Shown piece by piece: positions 8,675 to 17,428 of a stretch of 64,000 nucleotides of DNA (within the stretch, counting starts at the first letter, position 1; the number at the start of each line of letters is the position of its first letter). The notes under the pieces were generated by a model. It searched no databases. It was not told where the DNA came from and worked only from the letters and a program-made list of their open reading frames with translations. A program made the position numbers and the translations under genes. Source of the stretch: Methylorubrum salsuginis (GTDB taxonomy: Bacteria; Pseudomonadota; Alphaproteobacteria; Rhizobiales; Beijerinckiaceae); NCBI RefSeq assembly GCF_900114375.1, contig NZ_FOSV01000026.1, positions 1 through 64,000 of the forward strand. The letters are read 5' to 3'.

Positions 8675-9763
8675 TCAGGCCGGCACGGCCGAGCCGGGCG
8701 GGGCCGCCTGCGGGCCGGTGGGGGCGCGGGCCGGGCTTGCGGCGGGCGTTTCCGGGGCCTTCGTCACGACATCCGTCTTCCCGGCATCCGTCGGGGCATT
8801 CGTCTTCGCCGCATCCGTCGTCGCGGCGTGGGCCTTGCGGTCCTGGATCTCGATGAACACCCGCTTCACGTCCGGGCTCTTGGCCTTGATGCGCCGCTCC
8901 AGCCGGCCCACCGTCTGCTCCACCTCGCCCGCGGGAATCTCGTCGGCGAAGTCGAGGCTGAGGTTCACGAGGATGTCGGAGGGGCCGAGATGCTGGGTCA
9001 GCACCTCGTTGACGTGGCGCACCGCCGGCTCCTCGCGCACCGCGGCGTCGATCGAGCGGACCACCTCCGGGTCGGCGGCCTCGCCGATCAGCAAGCCGTG
9101 GGTCTCGAACATCAGGAAGATCGACATGCCGATCAGCACGACGCCGATGCCGATCGAGGCCCAGCCGTCGAGCACCGGCATGTCGAGCAGATGCGCCGCC
9201 ACCACGCCCGTCATGGCGATGAGAAGGCCGATCAGCGCCGCCACGTCCTCGACCAGGATCGTGTAGAGCGACGGGTCCTTGCTGCGCTGGATCGCGGTGA
9301 TCGCGGTGCGGTCGCCCTTCTCGGCCCAGAAGGCCTTGAGCGCGACCATGCAGGAATAGCCTTCCGCCATGATGGCGAAGCCGAGGATCGAGACGTTCAC
9401 CCAGAAGCCCGAGAGGTGGAAGCCGAGGAGGGTCGCGTCGGCGGAGGGCTCGGGATGCTGGATCTTGTGGGCGCCCTCGTAGATCGCGAAGATGCCGCCG
9501 CCGAGGAAGATGAACAGCGCGACGATGAAGGCGTAGAAATACACCTCGCGGCCGTAGCCGAAGGGGTGCTTGGCATCCGCCGGCTTCTCCGCCCGCTTGA
9601 GGCCGACCAGCAGCAGGATCTGGTTGGCGGTGTCGACCAGCGAATGCGCGCCCTCCGCCAGCATCGCCGTCGAGCCGGTCAGGAAGGCGCCGACGAACTT
9701 CGCCGCCGCGATGGCGAGGTTGGCCCCCGCTGCCGTGTAGATCGCACCCGTGCTCTCGGCCAT
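8675..9763 (-). CDS. Cation diffusion facilitator family transporter (SLC30A9/ZnT9-like)
   Basis: The 362-residue membrane protein (from Met at 9763, preceded by GGGAGCG) has about six hydrophobic segments. TM2 carries the CDF metal motif HSLVDTANQ, a His-rich-free loop follows, and a cytoplasmic C-terminal domain with LTQHLGPSDILVNLSLDF and VKRVFIEIQ is present. The TM5 site reads LVEDVAALIG, i.e. Glu-Asp instead of the usual HxxxD, which resembles the ZnT9 branch. CDF proteins export Zn2+, Mn2+ or Fe2+ in exchange for protons. The last 50 residues are an Ala/Thr/Pro-rich low-complexity tail. An alternative start (MPHDDG) lies at 9814. Confidence 0.88.
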   Translation of the reverse strand: MAESTGAIYTAAGANLAIAAAKFVGAFLTGSTAMLAEGAHSLVDTANQILLLVGLKRAEKPADAKHPFGYGREVYFYAFIVALFIFLGGGIFAIYEGAHKIQHPEPSADATLLGFHLSGFWVNVSILGFAIMAEGYSCMVALKAFWAEKGDRTAITAIQRSKDPSLYTILVEDVAALIGLLIAMTGVVAAHLLDMPVLDGWASIGIGVVLIGMSIFLMFETHGLLIGEAADPEVVRSIDAAVREEPAVRHVNEVLTQHLGPSDILVNLSLDFADEIPAGEVEQTVGRLERRIKAKSPDVKRVFIEIQDRKAHAATTDAAKTNAPTDAGKTDVVTKAPETPAASPARAPTGPQAAPPGSAVPA

Positions 9764-9924
9764 TCTCGCGCTCCCGCTCGGCGCCCCGGAAGCGTCGCCG
9801 TCGTCATGGGGCATCCAACGCGCGCATGGGCCGCATGGTTCGACGCGGATGGGCCGGGATGATTTTTCGCAGTCGACGGCTCGGGCCGGCCCGTGCAACG
9901 TGCCGGGCGAGTGGAGAACGCTGC

Positions 9925-10359
9925 ATGACGTCGCCGTATGATCCCGACAACATCTTCGCGAAAATCCTGCGCGGGGAGATTCCGGCCCATAAGGTCTACG
10001 AGGACGCGCACACGCTCGCCTTCATGGACGTGATGCCCCAGGGCGAAGGGCACACTCTGGTGATTCCCAAGGCGCCGAGCCGCGGCCTGCTCGATGCCGA
10101 GCCGGCGACGCTCGCCGCGCTGATCGCCAGCGTGCAACGGGTCGGGCGTGCGGTGAGACAAGCGTTCTCGGCCGACGGGCTCACCGTGTTCCAGTTCAAC
10201 GAGCCGGCGGGCGGGCAGACGGTATTCCACCTGCACGTTCACGTGATCCCGCGCCGCGAGGGCGTGGCGCTCAAGCGCCACGAGGGCGGCATGGCCGACA
10301 ACGCGGTGCTGGCCGAGCACGCCGCGCGAATTCGCGCCGCACTGGACGAGATGGCGTGA
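9925..10359 (+). CDS. HIT family (HinT-like) nucleotide hydrolase
   Basis: The product is 144 residues beginning MTSPYDPDNIFAKILRGEIPAHK, a typical HIT N-terminus, with the histidine triad HLHVHVIPR near residues 102-110. HIT proteins hydrolyse AMP-linked phosphoramidates and similar purine nucleotide conjugates in the cytoplasm. ATG 9925 is preferred because an upstream in-frame extension lacks family similarity, and GTGGAGAACG precedes the ATG. It is divergent from the CDF transporter, with about 160 bases between the starts. Confidence 0.92.
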   Translation: MTSPYDPDNIFAKILRGEIPAHKVYEDAHTLAFMDVMPQGEGHTLVIPKAPSRGLLDAEPATLAALIASVQRVGRAVRQAFSADGLTVFQFNEPAGGQTVFHLHVHVIPRREGVALKRHEGGMADNAVLAEHAARIRAALDEMA

Positions 10360-10383
10360 CGACCCGCTCAAGCCCGGCGGTCT

Positions 10384-10543
10384 GATACGGTTTCTGCTTA
10401 ATTCGAGCGGGGACCGTATCGGCAAGCCCGCGCGGCCCTTGAGCGAAGCCCAAATCCGCCATCCCGAAGGGATCGAGCGGATTCGGTATGAGTCCAACTC
10501 ATACCAAGCGGCACGGAACCGGACCGATGGTCCTGTTCCGTGC
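10384..10543. repeat. Cluster of three hairpins between convergent genes
   Basis: Three inverted repeats follow one another: GATACGGT/ACCGTATC (10384-10420), GGTATGAG/CTCATACC with a 5-base loop (10485-10505), and a long stem GCACGGAAC/GTTCCGTGC extended by GGACC/GGTCC (10511-10543). They separate hinT from the PilZ gene and may terminate both; their density suggests a dispersed palindromic repeat. Confidence 0.55.
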
Positions 10544-10607
10544 GTCCGGCGCACGCCCGCCGTCGCGGGGGCAATCGGCGATGCGTCAGGATCATCGCCG
10601 ATGGCTA

Positions 10608-11009
10608 TCAGGCCGCGCTGGCCTTGCCGGCGCTGAGCGTCGTGAGCACCGAGCGCAGGGCCGCGTTCTCGGCTTCCAGCTCGGCGATCCGGCGCAGCAG
10701 CACGGTGATGGACGCGTCGGGCATCGGTGCCGGATCGGCGGCGGCCGGTTTCGCCGGGTGTTCGGCGAAGGCGATGCCGACGCCGCCGTCGCGGCGCCAG
10801 CGCAGGGTGGCCCGGAAGGTCTCATCCTTCTGCGGGATGTAGAGGTCGAACACCTCGGGCAGGGTGCTGGTCTCGGAGAGCTCCAGTCGTGCGCCGGTCT
10901 CCGACATATCGCGGACCAGGCAGTCCATCGAGGACGCGCCCTTGTTGAAGAGGATTCGCCCCTTCAGGAAGGTCCGCTTGCGGATGTCCTGGCGCTGCTC
11001 GCTGCTCAT
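10608..11009 (-). CDS. PilZ domain protein with C-terminal coiled coil
   Basis: The 133-residue protein has an N-terminal PilZ domain: the Arg-rich c-di-GMP loop (RQDIRKRTFLKGR) and the DMSETGARLE motif corresponding to (D/N)xSxxG. Downstream is a predicted coiled coil (LLRRIAELEAENAALRSVL, about residues 103-122). PilZ domains bind c-di-GMP and relay it to effectors; the first loop has RKR rather than a strict RxxxR, so binding strength is uncertain. The window also encodes two GGDEF-EAL proteins, but they are not adjacent. Cytoplasmic. Confidence 0.85.
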   Translation of the reverse strand: MSSEQRQDIRKRTFLKGRILFNKGASSMDCLVRDMSETGARLELSETSTLPEVFDLYIPQKDETFRATLRWRRDGGVGIAFAEHPAKPAAADPAPMPDASITVLLRRIAELEAENAALRSVLTTLSAGKASAA

Positions 11010-11093
11010 GGTGTCGGCCTCCGGCCCCGACGATTCCCGCGAACCTACGACACAGCCCTTAAGGAAAGCTCGACGGAATCCGCGATTCGGCGG

Positions 11094-11321
11094 TCAGGAG
11101 GCCCGGTCGTCGAGCGCCTGGAACAGGTAGAAGCCGTTGAAGCGCACGGCAGTGGCGGCGGCGCGGTCGTCGAAGCCGGGGGGAGGGGCGGCATCCGCGT
11201 CGATCTTGCCGCCGAAGATCCAGCGGCGGCCGCCGACGAAGCGCGGCACGGCGCGGCTCTCCGGCACGGCGCAGCAAAGGGCCTCGCCCCCCTTCCGCCG
11301 GAACACGTTGTAGCTGCGCAT
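11094..11321 (-). CDS. Small hypothetical protein (75 residues)
   Basis: The ORF starts MRSYNVFRRKGG and ends FYLFQALDDRAS. It has the GC-rich third positions of its neighbours and a GGAGG-like site (GCGGAGGCCACCG) upstream of ATG 11321. It contains a Cys pair (ALCCAVPE) and a Trp/Gly-rich centre (GGRRWIFGGK). No domain is recognised, and no signal peptide or membrane segment is visible. It lies between the PilZ gene and nadE on the same strand; function unknown. Confidence 0.6.
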   Translation of the reverse strand: MRSYNVFRRKGGEALCCAVPESRAVPRFVGGRRWIFGGKIDADAAPPPGFDDRAAATAVRFNGFYLFQALDDRAS

Positions 11322-11505
11322 CGGTGGCCTCCGCTTCGCCGCACCCTCGGCCGGGCGGATAGCCCGGCAATCGGTCCGGTTTGTGTCGGCAGGACACAGG
11401 CAAGTCGGCAAGACCGGCGGCGCGTGCGCGGGCGCACGGAGCGGGCTCACGGTGCGGAACGGTTTCGCGCGAACTGCTGCTTATCGGGAGGCCTGCTTCC
11501 CGCCT

Positions 11506-13566
11506 TCACCCCGTCGGCACGTTCCGCTCCAATTCGTCCAGCCACGCCCGCGCGGTGGAATCGGACGGCGCGCGCCAGTCGCCCCGAGGCGACAGGGCGC
11601 CGCCCGCCGAGACCTTGGGACCGTTGGGGAGCGCCGAGCGCTTGAACTGGCTGAAGCGGAAGAACCGGTCGAGGAACACGGACAGCCAGCGCCGGATCGT
11701 CGACAGATCGTAGGCGACCCGCTTGGCCTCCGGGAAATCCGGCGGCCAGTCGCCGGCCCCTGCGTCTCCCCAGGCGTGCAGCGCCAGGAACGCGATCTTG
11801 GAGGGCGCGAAGCCGTGGCGCAGCGTGAACCAGAGATTGAAGTCTTGCAGCGCGTAGGGGCCGATCTTGGCTTCCGTGCTCTGCGGCCCCTCCCCCTCGG
11901 TGGCCGGCACGAGTTCGGGCGAAATCTCGGTGTCGAGCACGGCCCGCAGCGTCCGGTTCTCGTCCGCGCCGAACTGCCCGGAGGCGATGACCCAGCGGAT
12001 CAGGTGCTGGATCAGGGTCTTGGGCACGCCGGCGTTGACGCCGTAATGACTCATCTGGTCGCCGACGCCGTAGGTCGACCAGCCGAGCGCCAGCTCCGAC
12101 AGGTCGCCGGTGCCGATGACGATGCCGCCGTGCTGGTTGGCGAGCCGAAACAGGTAATCGGTGCGAAGCCCCGCCTGCACGTTCTCGAAGGTGACGTCGT
12201 AGACCGCCTCGCCCCGCCCGAACGGATGGCCCATGTCGGAGAGCATCTGCCGGGCGGCGGGGCGGATGTCGATCTCCTCGAACGTCGTGCCGATCGCCCG
12301 CATCAGCGCGTGGGCGTTGGTCTTCGTCTCGTCCGAGGTGGCGAAGCCCGGCAGGGTGTAGGCCAGGATGTCCTTTCGCGGCAGGCCGAGGCGGTCGAAG
12401 GCCTTGGCGACCACGATCAGCGCGTGGGTCGAATCGAGCCCGCCCGAGACGCCGATCACCGCCCGCTTGGTGCCGGTGGCGGAGAGCCGCTGGGCGAGGC
12501 CCGCGACCTGAATGTTGTAGGCCTCGTAGCAATCCTGGGCGAGGCGGGCCGGATCGGAAGGCACGAAGGGAAAGCGCTCGACGCGCCGCCGAAGGCCCAG
12601 ATCGCCGGACGGCGGATCGAGGCGGAAGGGGATCGTGCGGAAGGAGATCGCGCCGCGTGCCCGCGCATTGTCGTCGAGGCTGCCGGCCTGGCGCCGCTCC
12701 TGGGTCAGGAGGTCGAGGTCGATGTCGGCGAGCGTCGCCACGGGGCCTTCGGGAAAGCGCTGCCCTTCGGCCAGCCGCACGCCGTTCTCGTCGATGCTGG
12801 TCTGCCCGTCCCAGGACAGGTCGGTGGTGGATTCGCCCGTGCCCGCGGCGGCGTAGACGTAGGCGCACAGGCCCCGCATCGAGGCGGCACGGGTGAGGAG
12901 CTCGCGGGAATCGGCCCGGCCCACGGTGATCGGGCTGCCCGAGGGGTTTGCGATCACGGTCGCGCCCGCCAGCACCGCCTCCATGCCCGGCGTCTGCGGC
13001 ACCCACAGGTCCTCGCAGATCTCGATGGCGAGCCGGAAGCCGGGCACGTCGTCGGCCTCAAACAGCAGGTCGGTGCCGAACGGCGCCTCGACGCCGGCGA
13101 CCCGGATGGTCTCGCCGGTCAGCCCGGCGCCGGAGGCGAAGTGGCGCTTTTCGTAGAACTCCCGGTAGTTCGGCAGGTAGCTTTTGGGCACCACCCCGAG
13201 GAGCCGCCCGCCGTGGATCGCGAGCGCGGCGTTGTAGATCCGGTGGCGCCAGCGGACCGGCGCGCCGACGACGAGGACGGGGGTGAGGCGAGCGCTCGCC
13301 GCGACCAGCCGGGCGATCCCGGCCTCCACCGCGTCGAGCAGGGCGGTCTGCAGGAACAGGTCCTCGATGGCGTAGGACGAGACGCAGAGTTCGGGGAAGA
13401 CCGCGAGCGCCGCGCCTTCCGCATGGCACGCCTGGGCCAGCGCCAGGATCGCCTCGACATTGGCCGCCGGGTCGCCCGGATGGCTGCGGCCGGTGCAGGC
13501 CGCGACCCGGGCGAAGCCGTGGGCGTAGAGCGAGCGGAAGGGCTTTTGCGGGGTGCTCTGGCTCAC
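11506..13566 (-). CDS. nadE: Glutamine-dependent NAD(+) synthetase
   Basis: The protein has about 686 residues and two domains. The N-terminal nitrilase-like glutaminase carries FPELCVSSYA (Glu), a Lys in VPKSYLPNYREFYEKRHF and the nucleophile Cys in EICEDLWVP. The C-terminal synthetase has the ATP-binding motif GVSGGLDSTHALIV and TGDLSELALGWSTYG. It amidates nicotinic acid adenine dinucleotide to NAD+ using ATP and ammonia channelled from glutamine. GTG 13566 is chosen because GAGG sits 5 bases upstream; ATG 13605 would add 13 residues and has only a weak ribosome site. It is divergent from ftsK. Confidence 0.95.
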   Translation of the reverse strand: MSQSTPQKPFRSLYAHGFARVAACTGRSHPGDPAANVEAILALAQACHAEGAALAVFPELCVSSYAIEDLFLQTALLDAVEAGIARLVAASARLTPVLVVGAPVRWRHRIYNAALAIHGGRLLGVVPKSYLPNYREFYEKRHFASGAGLTGETIRVAGVEAPFGTDLLFEADDVPGFRLAIEICEDLWVPQTPGMEAVLAGATVIANPSGSPITVGRADSRELLTRAASMRGLCAYVYAAAGTGESTTDLSWDGQTSIDENGVRLAEGQRFPEGPVATLADIDLDLLTQERRQAGSLDDNARARGAISFRTIPFRLDPPSGDLGLRRRVERFPFVPSDPARLAQDCYEAYNIQVAGLAQRLSATGTKRAVIGVSGGLDSTHALIVVAKAFDRLGLPRKDILAYTLPGFATSDETKTNAHALMRAIGTTFEEIDIRPAARQMLSDMGHPFGRGEAVYDVTFENVQAGLRTDYLFRLANQHGGIVIGTGDLSELALGWSTYGVGDQMSHYGVNAGVPKTLIQHLIRWVIASGQFGADENRTLRAVLDTEISPELVPATEGEGPQSTEAKIGPYALQDFNLWFTLRHGFAPSKIAFLALHAWGDAGAGDWPPDFPEAKRVAYDLSTIRRWLSVFLDRFFRFSQFKRSALPNGPKVSAGGALSPRGDWRAPSDSTARAWLDELERNVPTG

Positions 13567-13839
13567 CGTAACCTCGACGCTCGCCTCGGGCCTTGCCCTC
13601 CCCATGAACGGCGGAAGGCGTAGTCAATCAACGGGTTGGCGGCGTATCCTCACCCTTGCCGGCAGCAGCGAAGGGCAAGTCCCAAAAAAGACCGCCAAGG
13701 GTCCAACCGGCCACGAGGATATCCGGTTCGGAGGCGTTGCGCATCGCACCCGCGGGACGGGCGATCCGAGGGGAGGGCAAGCGTTCGTTAACGACGATCC
13801 GCCTAACTGGGGGAGAACCGCTCCAGGGGGAGCCGGACC

Positions 13840-16800
13840 TTGTTTCGAGTCATCTCACAGATCATGCGCGCTTCCGGACGGCCTCCGCATTCGCATCGTG
13901 ATCCGTCGCGGCCGAGCCGCGGCGGGGATCGCCTGGACCTCTCGGCGGGCGGCCTCGCCCACCGACTCATGAACCTGCGCGCCAACCTCACCCGGCGCCT
14001 CGTCGGCGCCCCGCCCGCCCCGCCGCGGGCGCTGCCGCGCGCCCTTCCGCACCCGCACGCCGCCGAAGCGGCCCTGCCCGGCCCGGACGGCTTCGAGGCC
14101 GCCGCCATGCCGAGCTGGCTCGTGCCGCCGGGCGCCATGCTCGGCCGCGCCTCTGCCCCCCAGGGCTCGCCGCATTCCTGGGAGCCGCAGGAGCCCGCCT
14201 TCGAGATGCCGGCTCCGGCCCGCCCGATGACCGCCTACGCCGATCCGGCCGATCCGGCCTTCGAGAGCCGGATCGACAGCCGCGCTTCCGGACCCGGGGT
14301 TCTCGTGCGCACGCCCCGCCGCCCCGCCGCCATCGCGCCCGAGGCGGTGCCGCTGCCGGCGGTCCATGCGATGCAGCAGGGGCTCGCCGAGGCGATGCCG
14401 CAGCTCAATCCCGAGCCCGCCGTGCGCTTCACCCGCACGCCCGACCCGGTGCTGATGGAGCGCCGCCGCCGGGCGCTGGAGGCGGAGCGCGAGGCGCAAG
14501 ATCGCGCCCAGGCCCTGCTCGACGCGCAGATCGCCGCCCAAGCCGCCGCCGAGGCCGCGGCGCGGGAGGCCGAGCAGGCGCGTCTGGCCGCCCTCGAGGC
14601 TGCCGAGCGCGAGGCCGCCGAGGCCGCCGCGCGGGCGGAGGAATCGGCGCGCGCCCTTTCGGCACAGTCGGTCGAGGCCCTGCCGAGCTGGCGCCGCCCG
14701 TTCGTGCCGCCGCCGGGCGTCAGCTTCTTCCGCACCCCCGACCGTCGCCCGAAGCCCGTCGTGCCCGTCTCCCTGGAGCCCGCCGCCGTCGCGTTCGCGC
14801 CGGAGCCCGTCACGATCGACGCGGTCGCCCTCCCCGCCGCGGCGGCGTTCGAGGCACCGTTCATCCCGCCGGTCCCGGCCGAGCCGTCCGATTGGGCCGA
14901 CGTTCCCGATTGGTCGGAGCTGCACGGCTGGTTCGGCCCCGCCGAGGGGCAGGTGGTCGAGGTCCGGGTCGTCGAGGTGCCGGCGCCCGAGGCCCAGGCT
15001 CCCGAATGTCACGCCTCCGCATTCGACGCCCCCGCGTTCGACGCCGTCACCGCGGCGGCTCCTGCCGCGGCGCTGTCCGCCGAGCTGGCTCGGATCGAGC
15101 CGGCTCGGGTCGAGGTGGCTCCGGTCGCGGAGCGGCCCGCCTTCCAGGTCGCGCCGCGCCGCCGGCTCCATGCCATGGCGGCCCGCGCGGCGGTCTTCCC
15201 CGCCGACGCCTACGAGGCCGCGACCGGTCCGGGCTTCATGACGGCCGCGGCGCCCGCCGCCGTCGCGGAGGCGGCCCCCTCCCCTGCCCCGCAGGATGTC
15301 GTCGTCCCGCCGGAGGTGTTCGCCCCGCAGCCGGTCGCCCAGCCGGCGCAGGCTCAGCCCTTCGCCCAACCGGTCGCCCAGCCGGCGGCGGCGGTCCAGC
15401 CGCTGACGATCCCGGCCCGCCCGGTCCTCCTGCGCAGCAAGGCCGCGCCCGCCGACGAGGCCGCCCTGATCGCCGAGGCGTTCGAGGAGCCCGTGATCGA
15501 GGCGAGCCTCGAGCCCGTCGTCGAGGAGGCCGTCGAGCAAGCCGCGTCTGCCCCCGTCGCCGCCGAGCCCGAGAACCGCCCCCGCGCGTATCTGCCCGAG
15601 CGCCCGGCCCTGATCCCGGCCGGTCGCCATCTGGAGATGACCTTCGTCGGCAACGCCGACTACACGCTGCCCTCGCTCGAATTGCTGGCCGAGCCGCCGC
15701 TGCCCGACGGCGAGGAGGTCGATGCCGACGAGTTGGAGCAGAACGCCCTCAACCTCCAGCAGACCGTGCAGGATTTCGGCGTGCGCGGCGACATCCTCGC
15801 CGTGCGCCCCGGCCCCGTCGTCACCCTCTACGAGCTGGAGCCGGCTCCGGGCACCAAATCCTCGCGCGTCATCGGCCTGTCGGACGACATCGCCCGCTCG
15901 ATGTCCGCCGTCTCCGCCCGCGTCGCCGTGGTGCCGGGCCGCAACGTCATCGGCATCGAGCTGCCGAACCCGGTGCGCGAGACCGTCTACCTGCGCGAAC
16001 TGCTGGCCTCGGTCGATTTCGTCGAGACCAAGCACAAGCTCGCTTTGTGCCTGGGCAAGAACATCGGCGGCGAGCCGATCATCGCCGACCTCGCCCGGAT
16101 GCCGCACCTGCTCGTCGCCGGCACTACCGGCTCGGGCAAGTCGGTCGCCATCAACACCATGATCCTGTCGCTGCTCTACCGGCTCAAGCCCGAAGAGTGC
16201 CGCCTGATCATGGTCGATCCCAAGATGCTGGAACTGTCGGTCTATGACGGCATCCCGCACCTGCTCTCCCCCGTCGTCATCGACCCCAAGAAGGCGGTCA
16301 TCGCCCTCAAATGGGCCGTGCGCGAGATGGAGGAGCGCTACAAGAAGATGTCCAAGATCAGCGTGCGCAACATCGACGGCTACAATGCCCGCATGAAGGA
16401 AGCCCGCAACCGCGGCGAGACCATCACCCGCACGGTCCAGACCGGCTTCGACCGCACCACCGGCGAGGCGGTCTACGAGGACCAGGACATGGACCTCAAC
16501 CCCCTCCCCTACATCGTCATCGTGGTCGACGAGATGGCCGACCTGATGATGGTGGCCGGCAAGGACATCGAGGGCGCGATCCAGCGTCTCGCCCAGATGG
16601 CGCGCGCGGCGGGCATCCACCTGATCATGGCGACGCAGCGTCCCTCGGTCGACGTCATCACCGGCACGATCAAGGCGAACTTCCCGACCCGCATCTCCTT
16701 CCAGGTGACGAGCAAGATCGACTCGCGCACGATCCTGGGCGAGATGGGCGCCGAGCAGCTACTGGGCCAGGGCGACATGCTGTTCATGGCCGGCGGCGGC

Positions 16801-17280
16801 CGCACCACCCGCGTCCACGGCCCGTTCTGCTCGGATTCGGAAGTCGAGACCGTCGTGGCGCATCTCAAGCGCCAGGGCCGGCCCTCCTATCTCGAAGCCG
16901 TCACCGCCGACGACGGCTCCTCCGACCAGCCGGAAAAGCCCGCCAAGGGCTCCAAGGCCGCGGCCAAGGCCGAGAAGGACGATTTCGCGGAAGTCGAGGA
17001 GGCCGACGCCCCGGTCTTCGACATCGGCGCCTTCGCGGCGACCGCCGGGGCCGAGGGTGGCGAACTCTACGAGCAGGCCATCGCCGTGGTGCTGCGCGAC
17101 CGCAAGGCCTCGACGAGCTACATCCAGCGCCGTCTCCAGATCGGCTACAACCGCGCCGCCTCGATCATGGAGCGGATGGAGATCGAGGGCATCGTCGGCC
17201 CGGCCAACCACGCCGGCAAGCGCGAGATCCTGGTCGAAGGCCTCGCCGGTGCGCCGTCCGGCGGTTACGACGACGAGTGA
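13840..17280 (+). CDS. ftsK: FtsK/SpoIIIE-type DNA translocase lacking membrane segments
   Basis: The 1146-residue product starts at TTG 13840 (AGGGGGAGCC upstream); an in-frame TAA at 13804 rules out a longer N-terminus. Residues 1 to about 590 are a low-complexity Ala/Pro/Glu-rich region with a Glu/Ala coiled-coil block (about 205-270) and no transmembrane helices. The motor follows: alpha/beta RecA-like domain with Walker A GTTGSGKS (about 763), Walker B IVVVDEMADLMM, ATQRPSVDVITG, and the gamma winged helix (about 1065-1130) with YIQRRLQIGYNRAASIMERME that reads polarity sequences. The motor should translocate DNA at the septum, but the canonical four-helix membrane anchor is missing. lolA follows after 148 bases. 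Confidence 0.93.
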   Translation: MFRVISQIMRASGRPPHSHRDPSRPSRGGDRLDLSAGGLAHRLMNLRANLTRRLVGAPPAPPRALPRALPHPHAAEAALPGPDGFEAAAMPSWLVPPGAMLGRASAPQGSPHSWEPQEPAFEMPAPARPMTAYADPADPAFESRIDSRASGPGVLVRTPRRPAAIAPEAVPLPAVHAMQQGLAEAMPQLNPEPAVRFTRTPDPVLMERRRRALEAEREAQDRAQALLDAQIAAQAAAEAAAREAEQARLAALEAAEREAAEAAARAEESARALSAQSVEALPSWRRPFVPPPGVSFFRTPDRRPKPVVPVSLEPAAVAFAPEPVTIDAVALPAAAAFEAPFIPPVPAEPSDWADVPDWSELHGWFGPAEGQVVEVRVVEVPAPEAQAPECHASAFDAPAFDAVTAAAPAAALSAELARIEPARVEVAPVAERPAFQVAPRRRLHAMAARAAVFPADAYEAATGPGFMTAAAPAAVAEAAPSPAPQDVVVPPEVFAPQPVAQPAQAQPFAQPVAQPAAAVQPLTIPARPVLLRSKAAPADEAALIAEAFEEPVIEASLEPVVEEAVEQAASAPVAAEPENRPRAYLPERPALIPAGRHLEMTFVGNADYTLPSLELLAEPPLPDGEEVDADELEQNALNLQQTVQDFGVRGDILAVRPGPVVTLYELEPAPGTKSSRVIGLSDDIARSMSAVSARVAVVPGRNVIGIELPNPVRETVYLRELLASVDFVETKHKLALCLGKNIGGEPIIADLARMPHLLVAGTTGSGKSVAINTMILSLLYRLKPEECRLIMVDPKMLELSVYDGIPHLLSPVVIDPKKAVIALKWAVREMEERYKKMSKISVRNIDGYNARMKEARNRGETITRTVQTGFDRTTGEAVYEDQDMDLNPLPYIVIVVDEMADLMMVAGKDIEGAIQRLAQMARAAGIHLIMATQRPSVDVITGTIKANFPTRISFQVTSKIDSRTILGEMGAEQLLGQGDMLFMAGGGRTTRVHGPFCSDSEVETVVAHLKRQGRPSYLEAVTADDGSSDQPEKPAKGSKAAAKAEKDDFAEVEEADAPVFDIGAFAATAGAEGGELYEQAIAVVLRDRKASTSYIQRRLQIGYNRAASIMERMEIEGIVGPANHAGKREILVEGLAGAPSGGYDDE

Positions 17281-17428
17281 CATCAAATCCGGCCCCCGTC
17301 GCATATTCGCCACAGGGGCCGGCTCTATCGCAGGCCACGATTTCGGACCCTCCGTGCCGAGGCCTGCCCGCCCCGGCCGGGGCCGCACCGCCCGGCCCCC
17401 CGCCCGCACCCTGGGAGATGCCCACACG

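Noticed and set aside
14892..16247. 451-residue frame inside ftsK
   Set aside because: It is a frame shadow of ftsK with Arg/Gly-rich composition and no domain.
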